This document shows, in pieces, positions 36,325 to 45,864 of a DNA stretch of 64,000 nucleotides. The translations under genes were made by a program, and so were the position numbers. Position 1 is the first letter of the stretch; every line of letters starts with the position of its first letter. This stretch comes from Lachnospiraceae bacterium (lineage in GTDB: Bacteria; Bacillota; Clostridia; Lachnospirales; Lachnospiraceae): contig CABIZF010000014.1 in NCBI GenBank assembly GCA_902363135.1, positions 10,625 through 74,624 of the forward strand, read 5' to 3'. The notes beneath the pieces were generated by a model, which was not told the DNA's origin, did no database searches, and saw only the letters and a program-made list of their open reading frames with translations.

Positions 36325-37218
36325 ATGAAAAAGGAAATCACAATCGGAAGCAGAGAGAGCCGGCTCGCTGTGATTCAGTCGGAGCAGGTACAGGCCTGGA
36401 TTCAGAAGGCGCATCCGGAGCTTTCGGTACAGATTCTGACTATGAAGACGACCGGTGATATTATTTTGAATCAGGCGCTGGAGAAGGTCGGTGGCAAGGG
36501 ACTGTTTGTAAAAGAGCTGGACCGTGCGCTGGTGGACGGCCGTTCCGATCTGTCGGTGCACAGCTTAAAGGATGTGCCGATGGAGCTGCCAAAGGAGCTT
36601 CCGCTTCTTGCATTTTCTCACCGGGAGGATCCGCGGGATGTGCTGGTGCTGCCGGAGGGCGTGACGAAGATTGATTTTTCAAAGCCGATCGGCTGCTCAA
36701 GCAAGCGTCGGATGCTGCAGTTTGCCAGATTGTATCCGCAGGCGACCTTTGCGACAATCCGCGGCAATGTACAGACACGGCTTCGCAGACTCGATGAGGG
36801 TGAGTTTTCCGCGACGCTGCTGGCGGCAGCCGGACTGAAGCGTCTGGGGCTTACGCATCGGATCAGCCGGTATTTTTCCGAGGAGGAGATGATTCCGGCA
36901 GCCGGGCAGGGAATTCTGGCAGTACAGGGACGCGCCGGGGAGGATATGGGCTTCCTTGCGGACTTTAATGATCCGGTAGCAGAGGCATGCGCATATGCAG
37001 AGCGCTCCTTTGTCCGGCATCTGGACGGCGGCTGCAGCGACCCGATCGCGGCGCATGCGATTCCGGATGTCGGGCATGGCACGCTGCGTCTGCTCGGATT
37101 TTTCCACGATGAGAAGAGCGGAAGCACCTTCAGAGAGGAGGCGACCGGCAGTATCAAGCAGGCAGAGGCACTCGGCGCAGCAGTCGCCGGACGGATCCTT
37201 GCGGCGTGCAGAGGATAA
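36325..37218 (+). CDS. hemC: Porphobilinogen deaminase (hydroxymethylbilane synthase)
   Basis: Polymerises four porphobilinogens. 297 residues from ATG 36325, correctly spaced from GGAG at 36309-36312 (ATG 36307 is too close). ITIGSRESRLAVIQSEQVQ at the N-terminus, VHSLKDVPMELP near 83, AAAGLKRL and the dipyrromethane-binding Cys in GGCSDPIAAHA near 236. Confidence 0.96.
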   Translation: MKKEITIGSRESRLAVIQSEQVQAWIQKAHPELSVQILTMKTTGDIILNQALEKVGGKGLFVKELDRALVDGRSDLSVHSLKDVPMELPKELPLLAFSHREDPRDVLVLPEGVTKIDFSKPIGCSSKRRMLQFARLYPQATFATIRGNVQTRLRRLDEGEFSATLLAAAGLKRLGLTHRISRYFSEEEMIPAAGQGILAVQGRAGEDMGFLADFNDPVAEACAYAERSFVRHLDGGCSDPIAAHAIPDVGHGTLRLLGFFHDEKSGSTFREEATGSIKQAEALGAAVAGRILAACRG

Positions 37219-37260
37219 GGGTACGCGAAGAAATAGAAAAGATCAAGAGGATGTCTGTCT

Positions 37261-38853
37261 GTGAAAACAGGCGATCAAATAAGGAAGAACATTATGGTAA
37301 ATGAAATGAAGACAGTAAAAGGAGCGGGAAAGGTGTGGCTTGTCGGCGCGGGTCCGTCGGATGCGGGGCTGTTTACCTTAAAGGGACATCAGGTGCTCAC
37401 CGATGCAGAGGTAGTCGTGTACGATGCACTCGTCGGACCGGCGATTCTTGCGATGATCCCGGATACAGCAGAGGCGATCAATGTCGGAAAGCGCTCCAGC
37501 AATCACACGATGCGTCAGGAGCAGATCAGTGAGCTGCTCGCCGAAAAGGCAAAGGAAGGAAAGCGGGTCGTGCGCTTAAAGGGCGGAGATCCGTTCCTGT
37601 TCGGGCGCGGTGGCGAGGAACTCGAAGTACTGATCCGGGAGGGGATATCATATGAGGTCGTACCGGGCGTGACGAGTGCGATCTCAGTTCCGGCCTATCA
37701 GGGCATTCCGGTGACACACCGGGACTACTGTTCCTCGGTACATATTATTACGGGACACAAGCGCGAGGGTGAGGCGTGCGACATCGACTTCGAAGCGCTC
37801 GTGCGGACCAGAGGAACGCTCGTATTTCTGATGGGAGTATCGGCATTAGAGATGATCTGCGAGGGACTGCTTGCAGCCGGGATGAAGAAGGATATGCCGG
37901 CTGCGCTGCTCTCAAAGGGTACGACAGCGGCACAGAAGCGGATCGTGGCGACGGTGTCGACTCTGCCGGAGGAGGTCGCACGTCAGGGCGCGGTCACACC
38001 GGCAATCATAGTGGTCGGCGAGGTATGTGCACTTGCGGATACCTTTTCCTGGGTGGATCGGCTTTCGCTTGGCGGCGTGCGTGTGCTGCTCACCAGACCG
38101 AGAGAGCTTTCTGGTACGACGGCACAAAAGCTGCGCAAATGCGGAGCAGAGGTGATCGAGCTTCCGGCGATCCGGACAAAGGCAAGAGAAAATAATACTG
38201 CGCTGCAGCAGGCTCTGACGGATATTTCAGACTATGCGTGGATTGTATTCACGAGTCCGACCGGCGTGCGCGTCTTTTTTGAGGAGCTGCAGCGTCAGCG
38301 TTTTGATGTCCGGAGATTTTCAGGAGTGAAATTTGCCGTGATCGGTACCGGGACGGCAAAGGAGCTGGAAAAACATGGGTTCTATGCAGATTTGATGCCG
38401 GAGGTGTTTGATGCGGCGCATCTTGGAGCGGCGCTCGCAAAGGTATGCAGCCATGCAAGGGTACTGATTCCGCGCGCAGCCATCGGCAGCCCGGAGCTGC
38501 TTGCAGAGCTTCAGAAGGCAGAGGGCGTGCAGGCGGATGACATTGCGATCTATGATACCGTATATGGACTGGAGGAAGATCCGGAGGCCTCACCGGTTCA
38601 GATAAAAAGAGAGCTGGAGCAGGGCGCGGAGACGTATGTGCTGTTTACAAGCGCGTCGACCGTAAAGGGATTCGCAGCGGCAGCCGGGGACATTGCGTAT
38701 ACGGATGTGCAGGCGATCTGTATCGGGGCGCAGACAAAGGCGGCGGCAGATGCATACGGCATGCAGACGTATATGGCAGAGTGTGCGACGATCGACAGCC
38801 TGATCGAGAAGCTGGAGGAAGTGCACCGGGAGAAACACCAAAATACCTTTTGA
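37261..38853 (+). CDS. cobA-hemD: Uroporphyrinogen-III C-methyltransferase / uroporphyrinogen-III synthase fusion
   Basis: 530 residues, two domains. Residues about 20-260 are the SAM methyltransferase ([54 protein letters not shown]) that makes precorrin-2. Residues about 268-525 are HemD ([50 protein letters not shown]). The fusion is frequent in Firmicutes. Two starts are possible: GTG 37261 (AGAGG 10 bp before) or ATG 37294 (AAGGAAG 6 bp before). The last codons (HQNTF, stop) lie inside repeat B1. Confidence 0.94.
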   Translation: MKTGDQIRKNIMVNEMKTVKGAGKVWLVGAGPSDAGLFTLKGHQVLTDAEVVVYDALVGPAILAMIPDTAEAINVGKRSSNHTMRQEQISELLAEKAKEGKRVVRLKGGDPFLFGRGGEELEVLIREGISYEVVPGVTSAISVPAYQGIPVTHRDYCSSVHIITGHKREGEACDIDFEALVRTRGTLVFLMGVSALEMICEGLLAAGMKKDMPAALLSKGTTAAQKRIVATVSTLPEEVARQGAVTPAIIVVGEVCALADTFSWVDRLSLGGVRVLLTRPRELSGTTAQKLRKCGAEVIELPAIRTKARENNTALQQALTDISDYAWIVFTSPTGVRVFFEELQRQRFDVRRFSGVKFAVIGTGTAKELEKHGFYADLMPEVFDAAHLGAALAKVCSHARVLIPRAAIGSPELLAELQKAEGVQADDIAIYDTVYGLEEDPEASPVQIKRELEQGAETYVLFTSASTVKGFAAAAGDIAYTDVQAICIGAQTKAAADAYGMQTYMAECATIDSLIEKLEEVHREKHQNTF

Positions 38854-39026
38854 CCCCTATGATACACGGATTGCTTCGCATTTCATGCTCTCGCAATCCT
38901 AAGACACCTCAAATCCGCTCATTTTTCTACGAAAAATGGCTACTTTTCGGTGTTTTGCGGGTCAATAAGTCATGCTTTTTCATGCAAGCATGAAACGCAT
39001 GACCTTTTGACCTTGGTATCAGCATA
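38839..39026 (-). repeat. Dispersed structured repeat, copy B1
   Basis: Begins inside the cobA-hemD coding end (AAAATACCTTTTGACC) and ends at GACCTTTTGACCTTGGTATC. Read on the minus strand the core AAAAGTAGCC is followed by a CATTTTTC-GTA-GAAAAATG hairpin and GAGCGGATTTGAGG. Other B copies carry GATTTAC-GTA-GTAAATC at this place: same loop, different stem. No gene in the interval. Confidence 0.7.
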
Positions 39027-39057
39027 ATATTTGCATATACAGAAAAGAGGAAGCATC

Positions 39058-40044
39058 ATGGAGATGACAATCAGACCAAGAAGATTAAGAAACGGAGCAC
39101 GGCTTCGGAAGATGGTGCGGGAGACGCGGATGGATCCGTCCTCCCTCATTTATCCGATGTTTGTAAAAGAGGGAGATGTGGCGGCGGAGGAGATCCCGAC
39201 GATGCCGGGCCAGTACCGCTACAGTCTCGATGGCATGGAGCGTCAGCTCGATGCACTGCTTGCTGCAGGCGTAAACAGCGTTATGCTGTTTGGCATTCCG
39301 GATCACAAGGATGAGATGGGAAGCGGTGCGTGGGATGAGAACGGCATCATCCAGAAGGCACTGCGCAGAATCAAGAAAGAATACAGGGACGAGCTGTATG
39401 TTATCACGGATGTATGCATGTGCGAGTATACGTCTCACGGTCACTGCGGTATGCTCTGCGGCCATGAGGTCGACAACGACCGTACACTGGATCTGCTCTC
39501 GAAGACGGCACTGTCCCACATTCAGGCAGGGGCCGATATGGTCGCTCCGTCTGATATGATGGATGGCCGGGTGCGCGCGATCCGTGAGACGCTGGATGAA
39601 AATGGCTTCCAGACCGCTCCGATTATGTCCTATGCCGTAAAATATGCGTCCGCGTTTTATGGACCGTTCCGCGATGCGGCAGGCTCGGCACCGTCCTTTG
39701 GCGATCGCAAAGGCTACCAGATGGACTACCACAACAGCCGCGAGGGCATCAAGGAAGCCCTGCTCGATGTGGAAGAGGGCGCCGATATCATTATGGTGAA
39801 GCCGGCGATGTCGTATCTGGATATCGTGACGAAGGTGCGCGACGTCGTAAATGTTCCGGTGGCAGCGTACAGCGTCAGCGGTGAGTATGCGATGGTGAAA
39901 GCAGGCGCGGCAATGGGCTATATCGACGAGGATAAAATCATCTGCGAGACTGCAGTGGCAGCGTACCGGGCAGGCTGTGATATGTACCTGACCTACTATG
40001 CGCCGGAGATCGCAAAATTCATGAAGGAAGGCCGCATCGGCTGA
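39058..40044 (+). CDS. hemB: Delta-aminolevulinic acid dehydratase (porphobilinogen synthase)
   Basis: Condenses two ALA into porphobilinogen. 328 residues from ATG 39058 (AGAGGAAG upstream). SSLIYPMFVKEG at the N-terminus, the cysteine-rich metal site DVCMCEYTSHGHCGML near 122, Schiff-base lysines in SYAVKYASAFYGPFRDAAGS (about 199) and DIIMVKPAMSYLD (about 251). The three cysteines indicate a zinc-dependent enzyme. Confidence 0.96.
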   Translation: MEMTIRPRRLRNGARLRKMVRETRMDPSSLIYPMFVKEGDVAAEEIPTMPGQYRYSLDGMERQLDALLAAGVNSVMLFGIPDHKDEMGSGAWDENGIIQKALRRIKKEYRDELYVITDVCMCEYTSHGHCGMLCGHEVDNDRTLDLLSKTALSHIQAGADMVAPSDMMDGRVRAIRETLDENGFQTAPIMSYAVKYASAFYGPFRDAAGSAPSFGDRKGYQMDYHNSREGIKEALLDVEEGADIIMVKPAMSYLDIVTKVRDVVNVPVAAYSVSGEYAMVKAGAAMGYIDEDKIICETAVAAYRAGCDMYLTYYAPEIAKFMKEGRIG

Positions 40045-40065
40045 TAAAGAAAAGAGGAAAATACA

Positions 40066-41349
40066 ATGACAAGATCAGAAGCATTATTTGAACGCGCGAT
40101 CCGCGTGATTCCGGGTGGTGTCAACAGCCCGGTTCGCGCATTCGGATCGGTAGGAGAGACACCGCGCTTCATCGCAGCGGCAGATGGCGCTTATATGACC
40201 GACGCAGATGGAATAACGTATCTGGATTTTATCAGCTCCTGGGGACCGATGATTCTCGGACACAACCATCCGGCGGTGCGTGAGGCGGTCATTAAGGCAT
40301 GTGAAAAAGGATTAAGCTATGGTGCGGCGACCGAGTGTGAGGTCGATATTGCAGAGCTGATCTGCAGCAATGTGCGCAACATCGAGATGGTGCGGATGGT
40401 AAATTCCGGTACAGAAGCTGTGATGAGTGCAATCCGTACCGCAAGAGGCTATACCGGACGTGCGAAGATTGTAAAATTCATGGGCTGTTATCACGGGCAT
40501 TCCGATGCACTGCTCGTACAGGCAGGCTCCGGTGTCATGACTGCGGGCATTCCGGACAGCGCGGGCGTACCGGCAGGCTGCACGAAGGACACGCTTTCTG
40601 CTGTTTACAATGACCTCTCCTCCGTGGAGACATTATTTGAGGAGTTCCCGGAGGAGATTGCGGCAGTGATCGTCGAGCCGGTCGCAGCGAACATGGGTCT
40701 CGTACCGCCGAAGGCGGGATTTCTGGAAGGGCTGCGCAGCCTCTGCACGAAATATGGAGCGCTGCTCATTTTTGATGAAGTCATCACAGGCTTCCGTCTC
40801 GGATTCGAGGGTGCACAGGGCTATTTCAATGTCGATGCGGATCTCGTGACTTACGGAAAGATCATAGGAGCAGGAATGCCGGTCGGCGCTTACGGCGGCA
40901 GACGCGACGTTATGTCGATGGTATCTCCGGTCGGTCCGGTCTACCAGGCAGGAACCTTAAGCGGCAATCCGGTGGCAATGCAGGCAGGCATGACTCAGCT
41001 GAAAATTTTAAAAGAGCATCCGGAAATCTATACGGAGCTGAATGCGAAGGGAGACTGGTTCTACGAAGGACTCGATGAGGCCGTGAAGGTTTCCGGTACC
41101 GGCTGGCATATGAATCACATCGGTTCTCTTGGCTGTATGTACTTTACCGGCCAGCCGGTCGTAGACTATGCTTCTGCAAAGCAGGCAGACACAAAGGAAT
41201 TCGCAAAGTGGTTCCGCTACATGCTGCAGAAGGGCTATTACTTCGGACCGTCGCAGTTCGAGGCGATGTTCCTCTCAGCAGCACATACGAAGGAAGAGCT
41301 GCAGGGTGTGCTGGATGCTGCAAAGACATACTTTGCAGAAAGGGCATGA
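40066..41349 (+). CDS. hemL: Glutamate-1-semialdehyde 2,1-aminomutase
   Basis: PLP enzyme making 5-aminolevulinate. 427 residues. IPGGVNSPVRAFGSVGETP at the N-terminus, FMGCYHGHSDALL near 145, LLIFDEVITGFRLGF near 240 and the PLP lysine in TYGKIIGAGMPVGAYGG near 265. AGAGGAAA precedes the start. Its stop overlaps the cobU start (ATGA). Confidence 0.96.
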   Translation: MTRSEALFERAIRVIPGGVNSPVRAFGSVGETPRFIAAADGAYMTDADGITYLDFISSWGPMILGHNHPAVREAVIKACEKGLSYGAATECEVDIAELICSNVRNIEMVRMVNSGTEAVMSAIRTARGYTGRAKIVKFMGCYHGHSDALLVQAGSGVMTAGIPDSAGVPAGCTKDTLSAVYNDLSSVETLFEEFPEEIAAVIVEPVAANMGLVPPKAGFLEGLRSLCTKYGALLIFDEVITGFRLGFEGAQGYFNVDADLVTYGKIIGAGMPVGAYGGRRDVMSMVSPVGPVYQAGTLSGNPVAMQAGMTQLKILKEHPEIYTELNAKGDWFYEGLDEAVKVSGTGWHMNHIGSLGCMYFTGQPVVDYASAKQADTKEFAKWFRYMLQKGYYFGPSQFEAMFLSAAHTKEELQGVLDAAKTYFAERA

Positions 41350-41891
41350 TGCACCTTGTGACCGGAGGCAGCGGAAGCGGAAAGTCCGCCTATGCAGAGC
41401 AGCAGGTGCTCGAAGCGGGGGATGCACCGCGCTACTATATCGCGACGATGATGCCATATGGCGAGGAGGGCCGCCGCAGAGTGGAGAAGCATCGCCGGAT
41501 GCGCAGGGAAAAGCACTTTGAGACGATCGAATGCTATATGAATCTGAAGCAGGTGCAGGTGCCGCCGGGCAGCACGGTGCTGCTCGAGTGCCTCTCGAAT
41601 CTGACGGCAAACGAGCTGTACGATCCGGCCGGGGCGAAGGAAGAGACCGTAAAGGCCGTGCTGGACGGTATTCGCAGTCTGCGCTCCCAGGCCGGTACCC
41701 TTATTCTGGTCAGCAATGAGATATTTTCAGACGGGGTACCGTATGATGATTCCATGCTGCAGTATCTTTCGTATCTCGGAAGGATCAACCGGGAGGCGGC
41801 TGCGCTTGCCGACCGTGTGACGGAGGTAGTATACGGCATTCCCGTTCCGATAAAAAGAGAAGCGGCAGCCGGAAAGGGCGAAACAATATGA
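41346..41891 (+). CDS. cobU: Adenosylcobinamide kinase / adenosylcobinamide-phosphate guanylyltransferase
   Basis: 181 residues, normal CobU length. P-loop VTGGSGSGKSAYAEQQV near residue 5-21, YIATMMPYGEEGRRRVEKHRRMR (about 33-55, with the conserved His-Arg region of guanylylation), TVLLECLSNLTANEL and the tail NREAAALADRVTEVVYGIPV. Activates the aminopropanol arm before CobS. Start ATG 41346 overlaps the hemL stop; 41349 is the alternative. Confidence 0.93.
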   Translation: MMHLVTGGSGSGKSAYAEQQVLEAGDAPRYYIATMMPYGEEGRRRVEKHRRMRREKHFETIECYMNLKQVQVPPGSTVLLECLSNLTANELYDPAGAKEETVKAVLDGIRSLRSQAGTLILVSNEIFSDGVPYDDSMLQYLSYLGRINREAAALADRVTEVVYGIPVPIKREAAAGKGETI

Positions 41892-42667
41892 TAAAAAGAC
41901 TTATAAACAGCTGTGGCATTGCGTTTTCCATGTATTCGAAAATTCCGATGCCGCAGTGCGACTGGACCGATGACAATATGAAGTATGTCATGTGCTTCTT
42001 CCCGTGGATCGGCGCGGTGATCGGCGCACTTTGCATTGGCTGGCAGCAGTTGGCAATATGGCTGGGCGTTGGCGATCCGCTGCGGGTCGTCGTGCTCATG
42101 CTGATTCCGTTTTTTGCGACGGGCGGCATCCATTTGGACGGTATGCTCGACACTGCGGATGCCTTAAGCTCGTGGCGGCCGATGGAACGCCGGATCGAGA
42201 TATTGAAGGATTCCCATGCGGGTGCATTTGCGATCCTGATCTGTGTGGTCTATTTCTTTTTACTCTATGCGGTGACGGATATGGTGACTGTGGATATGCT
42301 TCCGGTATATGCGATGCTGTTTGTTGTGTCGCGCTCCTTAAGCGGTCTGTCTGTCGTGAGCTTCCCGAAGATGAAAAAGGAGGGAACGGTGGCGGACTTT
42401 TCGAAAAAGGCCGAGACCGGCCGGATCCGGGTGACCCTGATCTGCTATCTGGTGCTTGCCATCACAGGCATGTTCATTTTGAATCCGCTGTACGGAGCGG
42501 CAGCCATGGCCGGCGCGTTTTTGATCTTCGGCTGGTATTATCGGATGGCGATGAAGAATTTTGGCGGGATCAACGGCGATCTGGCAGGCTGGTTTCTGAG
42601 CAACTGCGAGCTTGTCATGCCGCTCTTTATGGTGGCGGCTCATCTCATCGCCGCGAAGCTTGGATGA
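41888..42667 (+). CDS. cobS: Adenosylcobinamide-GDP ribazoletransferase (cobalamin synthase)
   Basis: Membrane enzyme joining adenosylcobinamide-GDP with alpha-ribazole. 259 residues with six or more hydrophobic segments. The conserved stretch GGIHLDGMLDTADALSSW (about 78-95) with Asp pairs and KDSHAGAFAI follow the family. Overlaps cobU by 4 bp (ATGA). Confidence 0.94.
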   Translation: MIKRLINSCGIAFSMYSKIPMPQCDWTDDNMKYVMCFFPWIGAVIGALCIGWQQLAIWLGVGDPLRVVVLMLIPFFATGGIHLDGMLDTADALSSWRPMERRIEILKDSHAGAFAILICVVYFFLLYAVTDMVTVDMLPVYAMLFVVSRSLSGLSVVSFPKMKKEGTVADFSKKAETGRIRVTLICYLVLAITGMFILNPLYGAAAMAGAFLIFGWYYRMAMKNFGGINGDLAGWFLSNCELVMPLFMVAAHLIAAKLG

Positions 42668-42680
42668 GATAGGAGAGACT

Positions 42681-43103
42681 ATGAAGCTGATAATCGGAGG
42701 CGCGTTTCAGGGAAAGCTGGAATACGCCAGAACACAATATGGACTGGCAGACGGCTGGATCGACGGTGCGGACTGTGTACCGGAAGCGATCGAGGGATGC
42801 CGCGGCATCTTTCATTTTGAAGCTTGGGTCCGTCGCCTTTTGCAGGAGCGTGCAGAGGAGGGACAGGCGTGGGAGCTGACGGTAGAGTGCTTTGCCGGGA
42901 CGGTGGCAGAGCGACTGTATGAGAAAAATCCGGAGCTGATCGTTGTGACCAGAGAGCTGGGCTGTGGTATCGTCCCGATCGATCCGCAGGACCGAAAATA
43001 CCGTGAGACACACGGGCGAATCTGCACGGAGCTGGCGAAAAGAGCCGATGAGGTCGTGCGGGTCATCTGCGGTGTCGGGATGAAGCTGAAAACCACTTTT
43101 TGA
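42681..43103 (+). CDS. Short CobU-like protein (second copy)
   Basis: 140 residues from ATG 42681 (AGGAGA upstream). MKLIIGGAFQGKLEYARTQ is a P-loop variant (GGAFQGK) and the C-terminus VTRELGCGIVPIDPQDRKYR..ETHGRIC, AKRADEVVRVICGVGMKLK matches the CobU C-terminal region closely. The middle is shortened by about 40 residues and lacks the IATMMP..HR segment of the first CobU, so full kinase plus guanylyltransferase activity is uncertain. Similar short paralogues occur beside cobU-cobS in Clostridia. The stop overlaps repeat A3. Confidence 0.75.
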   Translation: MKLIIGGAFQGKLEYARTQYGLADGWIDGADCVPEAIEGCRGIFHFEAWVRRLLQERAEEGQAWELTVECFAGTVAERLYEKNPELIVVTRELGCGIVPIDPQDRKYRETHGRICTELAKRADEVVRVICGVGMKLKTTF

Positions 43104-43343
43104 ACGCAGATAAGCATTCCCCCGCTTCAAGTGCGCAGAGCACTAAGCGGCGGGTGAGGGGGATGCTTATGTCAGTGGGAGTTGAAAGCTCCCACTGACA
43201 GATCGCGAAGCGACTGCGTTCATGAGCAAGTAGCGAAGCGGATTGCGAATGTCCGCTTTACCGCGAAACGACTGCGTTTATGAGCAAGTAGCGAAGCTAG
43301 GCCCTGTCAGCAGAGCTGCAGGGATGGATTGCGAATGTTCGCT
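43102..43343 (+). repeat. Dispersed structured repeat, copy A3 (extended)
   Basis: Same helices as copy A2 (GAACGCAG/CTGCGTTC; AAGCATTCCCCC/GGGGGATGCTT; GTCAGTGGGAG/CTCCCACTGAC; TCGCGAAGCGA). It then has two consecutive cores: the first GAGCAAGTAGCGAAGCGG with ATTGCGAATGTCCGC, the second GAGCAAGTAGCGAAGCTAGG with a CCCTG..CAGGG hairpin and GGATTGCGAATGTTCGC. The internal doubling suggests slippage or nested insertion. Confidence 0.85.
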
Positions 43344-43379
43344 TTGACCCCAACAGCATTAAAAGGGAGGATGCGAAAT

Positions 43380-43862
43380 ATGTATTTTCCGATTTTTATA
43401 GACTTAAGTGACAGGGAAATCCTGATGATAGGCGGCGGGACGATTGCGGCGCGCAGGGTGAAGAGTCTGTGCGGGTTTGCCGGGCAGATTACGGTCGTGG
43501 CACCGGCGGTATGTGACGCGATCCGGTCGCTGCAGACGAAGTATCCGGTAAAAATTCTGCAGGAACCGTTTTCGGAGACGATGCTGGATGATGCGGGCCG
43601 TTTCAAAATGGTGCTCGCTGCGACAGACGATGCGGCTTTGAATGAGCGGATTGCGGATGTATGCCATGCACGCGGGATTCTGGTCAACATTGCAAGCCGC
43701 AAGGAAGCGTGCGATTTTTATTTTCCGTCGGTCATCCGGCGCGATCCGGTCGTGATCGGAATCAACGCTTCCGGGCTGGATCACGGGCTGGTAAAAAGGA
43801 CGAGAGAAGAGCTGGAGGCAGCTCTGGATAAGGAGGATCTTACATGTAACCAAATATATTAA
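43380..43862 (+). CDS. Precorrin-2 dehydrogenase (Met8/SirC type), 3' end altered by IS607
   Basis: Oxidises precorrin-2 to sirohydrochlorin, the substrate of CbiK. 160 residues from ATG 43380 (GGGAGG 9 bp before). FIDLSDREILMIGGGTIAARRVKSL (residues about 5-29) is the NAD-binding region; KMVLAATDDAALNERIADVCHARGILVNIAS and FYFPSVIRRDPVVIGI follow. After DKEDLTC the last residues (NQIY) and the stop come from the inserted IS element. The conserved part appears complete, so activity is probably retained. Confidence 0.88.
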   Translation: MYFPIFIDLSDREILMIGGGTIAARRVKSLCGFAGQITVVAPAVCDAIRSLQTKYPVKILQEPFSETMLDDAGRFKMVLAATDDAALNERIADVCHARGILVNIASRKEACDFYFPSVIRRDPVVIGINASGLDHGLVKRTREELEAALDKEDLTCNQIY

Positions 43863-43909
43863 CTATTGTGATTAGATGTGTTTAAATATACTCAAAGGAG
43901 AACATTAAA

Positions 43910-44581
43910 ATGAACACATCAAATATCACAAATTATAAACCAAAAGATTTTGCCGAACTTTTAGGCGTATCTGTTAAGACATTACAACGTTGGGACAGAG
44001 AAGGAACTTTAAAGGCAAACAGAACTCCAACTAATAGGCGTTATTATACTTATGATCAATATCTGCAATTCAAAGGTATAAATGTTGAAAATGATAAACG
44101 TCAGGTAGTTATTTATGCCAGAGTGTCTACAAGAAATCAAAAAGATGATTTACTAAATCAAGTTGCATTTTTAAGACAGTTTTGTAATGCAAAAGGAATT
44201 ATTGTAGACCAGTGTATGGAAGATTATGGAAGTGGTCTTAATTACAACCGTAAAAAGTGGAACGAATTATTAGATGAAGTAATGGAACGAAAAATCAAAA
44301 CCATAATAGTAACCCATAAAGATAGATTTATCAGATTTGGTTATGATTGGTTTGAAAAATTCTGTATGAAGTTTAATACAACCATAGTGGTAGTAAATAA
44401 TGAAGAACTATCGCCACAAGAAGAACTCGTGCAGGATATTGTTTCAATACTCCATGAGTTCTCTGGTAGGCTGTATGGGCTTCGTAAGTATAAAAAACAA
44501 ATAGAAATGGATGAGGAAATTGCTAAAGAGCTTCAAAACGGAAATAAATCCGACAGAGGAACAGAAAGTCAGAATTCGTAA
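43910..44581 (+). CDS. tnpA: IS607 transposase TnpA (MerR-type HTH + serine recombinase)
   Basis: 223 residues. An N-terminal MerR-like helix-turn-helix (FAELLGVSVKTLQRWDREGTL, NRRYYTYDQY; residues 10-50), then a resolvase catalytic domain: VIYARVSTRNQKDDL with the nucleophilic Ser near 70, DYGSGLNYNRKKW and IIVTHKDRFIRFGYDWFE. AAAGGAG precedes the start. Complete, so potentially active. Confidence 0.93.
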   Translation: MNTSNITNYKPKDFAELLGVSVKTLQRWDREGTLKANRTPTNRRYYTYDQYLQFKGINVENDKRQVVIYARVSTRNQKDDLLNQVAFLRQFCNAKGIIVDQCMEDYGSGLNYNRKKWNELLDEVMERKIKTIIVTHKDRFIRFGYDWFEKFCMKFNTTIVVVNNEELSPQEELVQDIVSILHEFSGRLYGLRKYKKQIEMDEEIAKELQNGNKSDRGTESQNS

Positions 44582-45674
44582 AACAACAGGTACTTGTAGA
44601 TTTATCTATAACTTCTATCTTGCTCATAATAAGGAACTTCATGAAAATGGGAAAAAGTTTATGAGCAGTAATCAATTTAGAGTCTGGCTTAACAATGAGT
44701 ATCTTCCGAACCATCCAGAATATTCCTGGATTAAGGAAGCTTATTCAAAAGCGGTAACACAGGCAGTAAACAATGGACAAACCGCATTTACAAGATTCTT
44801 TAATCACAAGAGCGCCTTTCCAAATTTTAAAAAGAAAGGTAAATCTGATGTAAAAATGTATTTCGTAAAGAATAATCCAAAAGATTGTCGCTGCGAAAGA
44901 CACAGAATCAATATTCCGTCACTTGGTTGGGTTCGCATCAAAGAAAAAGGATATATTCCCACAACAAAAGACGGATACGTAATTAAAAGCGGTCATGTCT
45001 CAATAAAAGCTGACAGATACTATGTTTCTGTTCTTATAGAAATCCCAAATAACAAGATAGCCAATAATTCCAATGAAGGGATTGGCATTGACCTCGGATT
45101 AAAGGATTTCGCCATTGTTTCTAATGGTAAAATTTATAAGAATATTAACAAATCTGCAAAATTAAAGAAACTTGAAAAACAGCTTATTCGAGAACAGAGA
45201 AGTCTTTCTCGAAGGTATGAAAATCTAAAGAAAGGAGAGTCCACTCAAAAACCAAATATACAAAAACAAAGGCTTAAGGTACAGAAGCTTCATCATAGAA
45301 TAGACAATATTCGTACTGATTATATTAATAAAACAATCGCAGAGATAGTGAAAACCAAACCATCTTATATAACGATTGAAGATTTAAACGTATCAGGAAT
45401 GATGAAGAACAAACATCTTTCAAAGGCAGTTGCTTCGCAGAAGTTTTATGAATTTAGAACAAAGCTCCAGGCGAAATGCAATGAAAACGGAATTGAACTT
45501 CGAGTTGTAGATAGATGGTTCCCATCATCTAAAACCTGTCATTGTTGCAAAAATATCAAAAAAGATTTAAAGCTTTCAGATAGAATTTTCAAATGTTATT
45601 GTGGTTATATCGAAGACAGAGATTTCAATGCTGCACTTAATTTGAGAGATGCTACGACTTACGAAGTTGCATAA
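44511..45674 (+). CDS. tnpB: TnpB RNA-guided nuclease (IS607-associated)
   Basis: 387 residues, overlapping tnpA by 71 bp. RuvC-like active site looks intact: Asp in GIGIDLGLKDFAIVSNG (about 200), Glu in YITIEDLNVSGMMKN (about 288) and Asp in DRDFNAALNLRD near the end. The zinc-finger cysteines are present (KTCHCCKN and FKCYCGY). N-terminal KSFKTEINPTEEQK and GTCRFIYNFYLAHN are typical. Family members cut DNA guided by an RNA from the element's right end. Confidence 0.93.
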   Translation: MRKLLKSFKTEINPTEEQKVRIRKTTGTCRFIYNFYLAHNKELHENGKKFMSSNQFRVWLNNEYLPNHPEYSWIKEAYSKAVTQAVNNGQTAFTRFFNHKSAFPNFKKKGKSDVKMYFVKNNPKDCRCERHRINIPSLGWVRIKEKGYIPTTKDGYVIKSGHVSIKADRYYVSVLIEIPNNKIANNSNEGIGIDLGLKDFAIVSNGKIYKNINKSAKLKKLEKQLIREQRSLSRRYENLKKGESTQKPNIQKQRLKVQKLHHRIDNIRTDYINKTIAEIVKTKPSYITIEDLNVSGMMKNKHLSKAVASQKFYEFRTKLQAKCNENGIELRVVDRWFPSSKTCHCCKNIKKDLKLSDRIFKCYCGYIEDRDFNAALNLRDATTYEVA

Positions 45675-45862
45675 ATAAACGCAAACGTGGGTGTGTACCG
45701 AAGGCTATTTCGGGAATTTACGACTATGGAGTGTACAAGAACTTGTGAGTAGATGTGATTTCGGTCAATCCAAAGCATACACGATGAAATAGTAAGTAAT
45801 GTTCGTGAGAACTTACATTATCTCGATGTGAGTCTATTTAATCACATTTTGAGTGGCAGTAG
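45620..45862 (+). ncRNA. Probable TnpB guide RNA (omega/reRNA) region
   Basis: TnpB guide RNAs span the 3' end of tnpB and the non-coding right end of the element. Here 185 bp of non-coding sequence follow tnpB, with several hairpins, the clearest being GTAAGTAATGTTC..GAACTTAC (about 45793-45816). The guide would begin at the right junction, i.e. in the first codons of cbiB. Boundaries are inferred, not seen. Confidence 0.5.
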
Positions 45863-45864
45863 AC

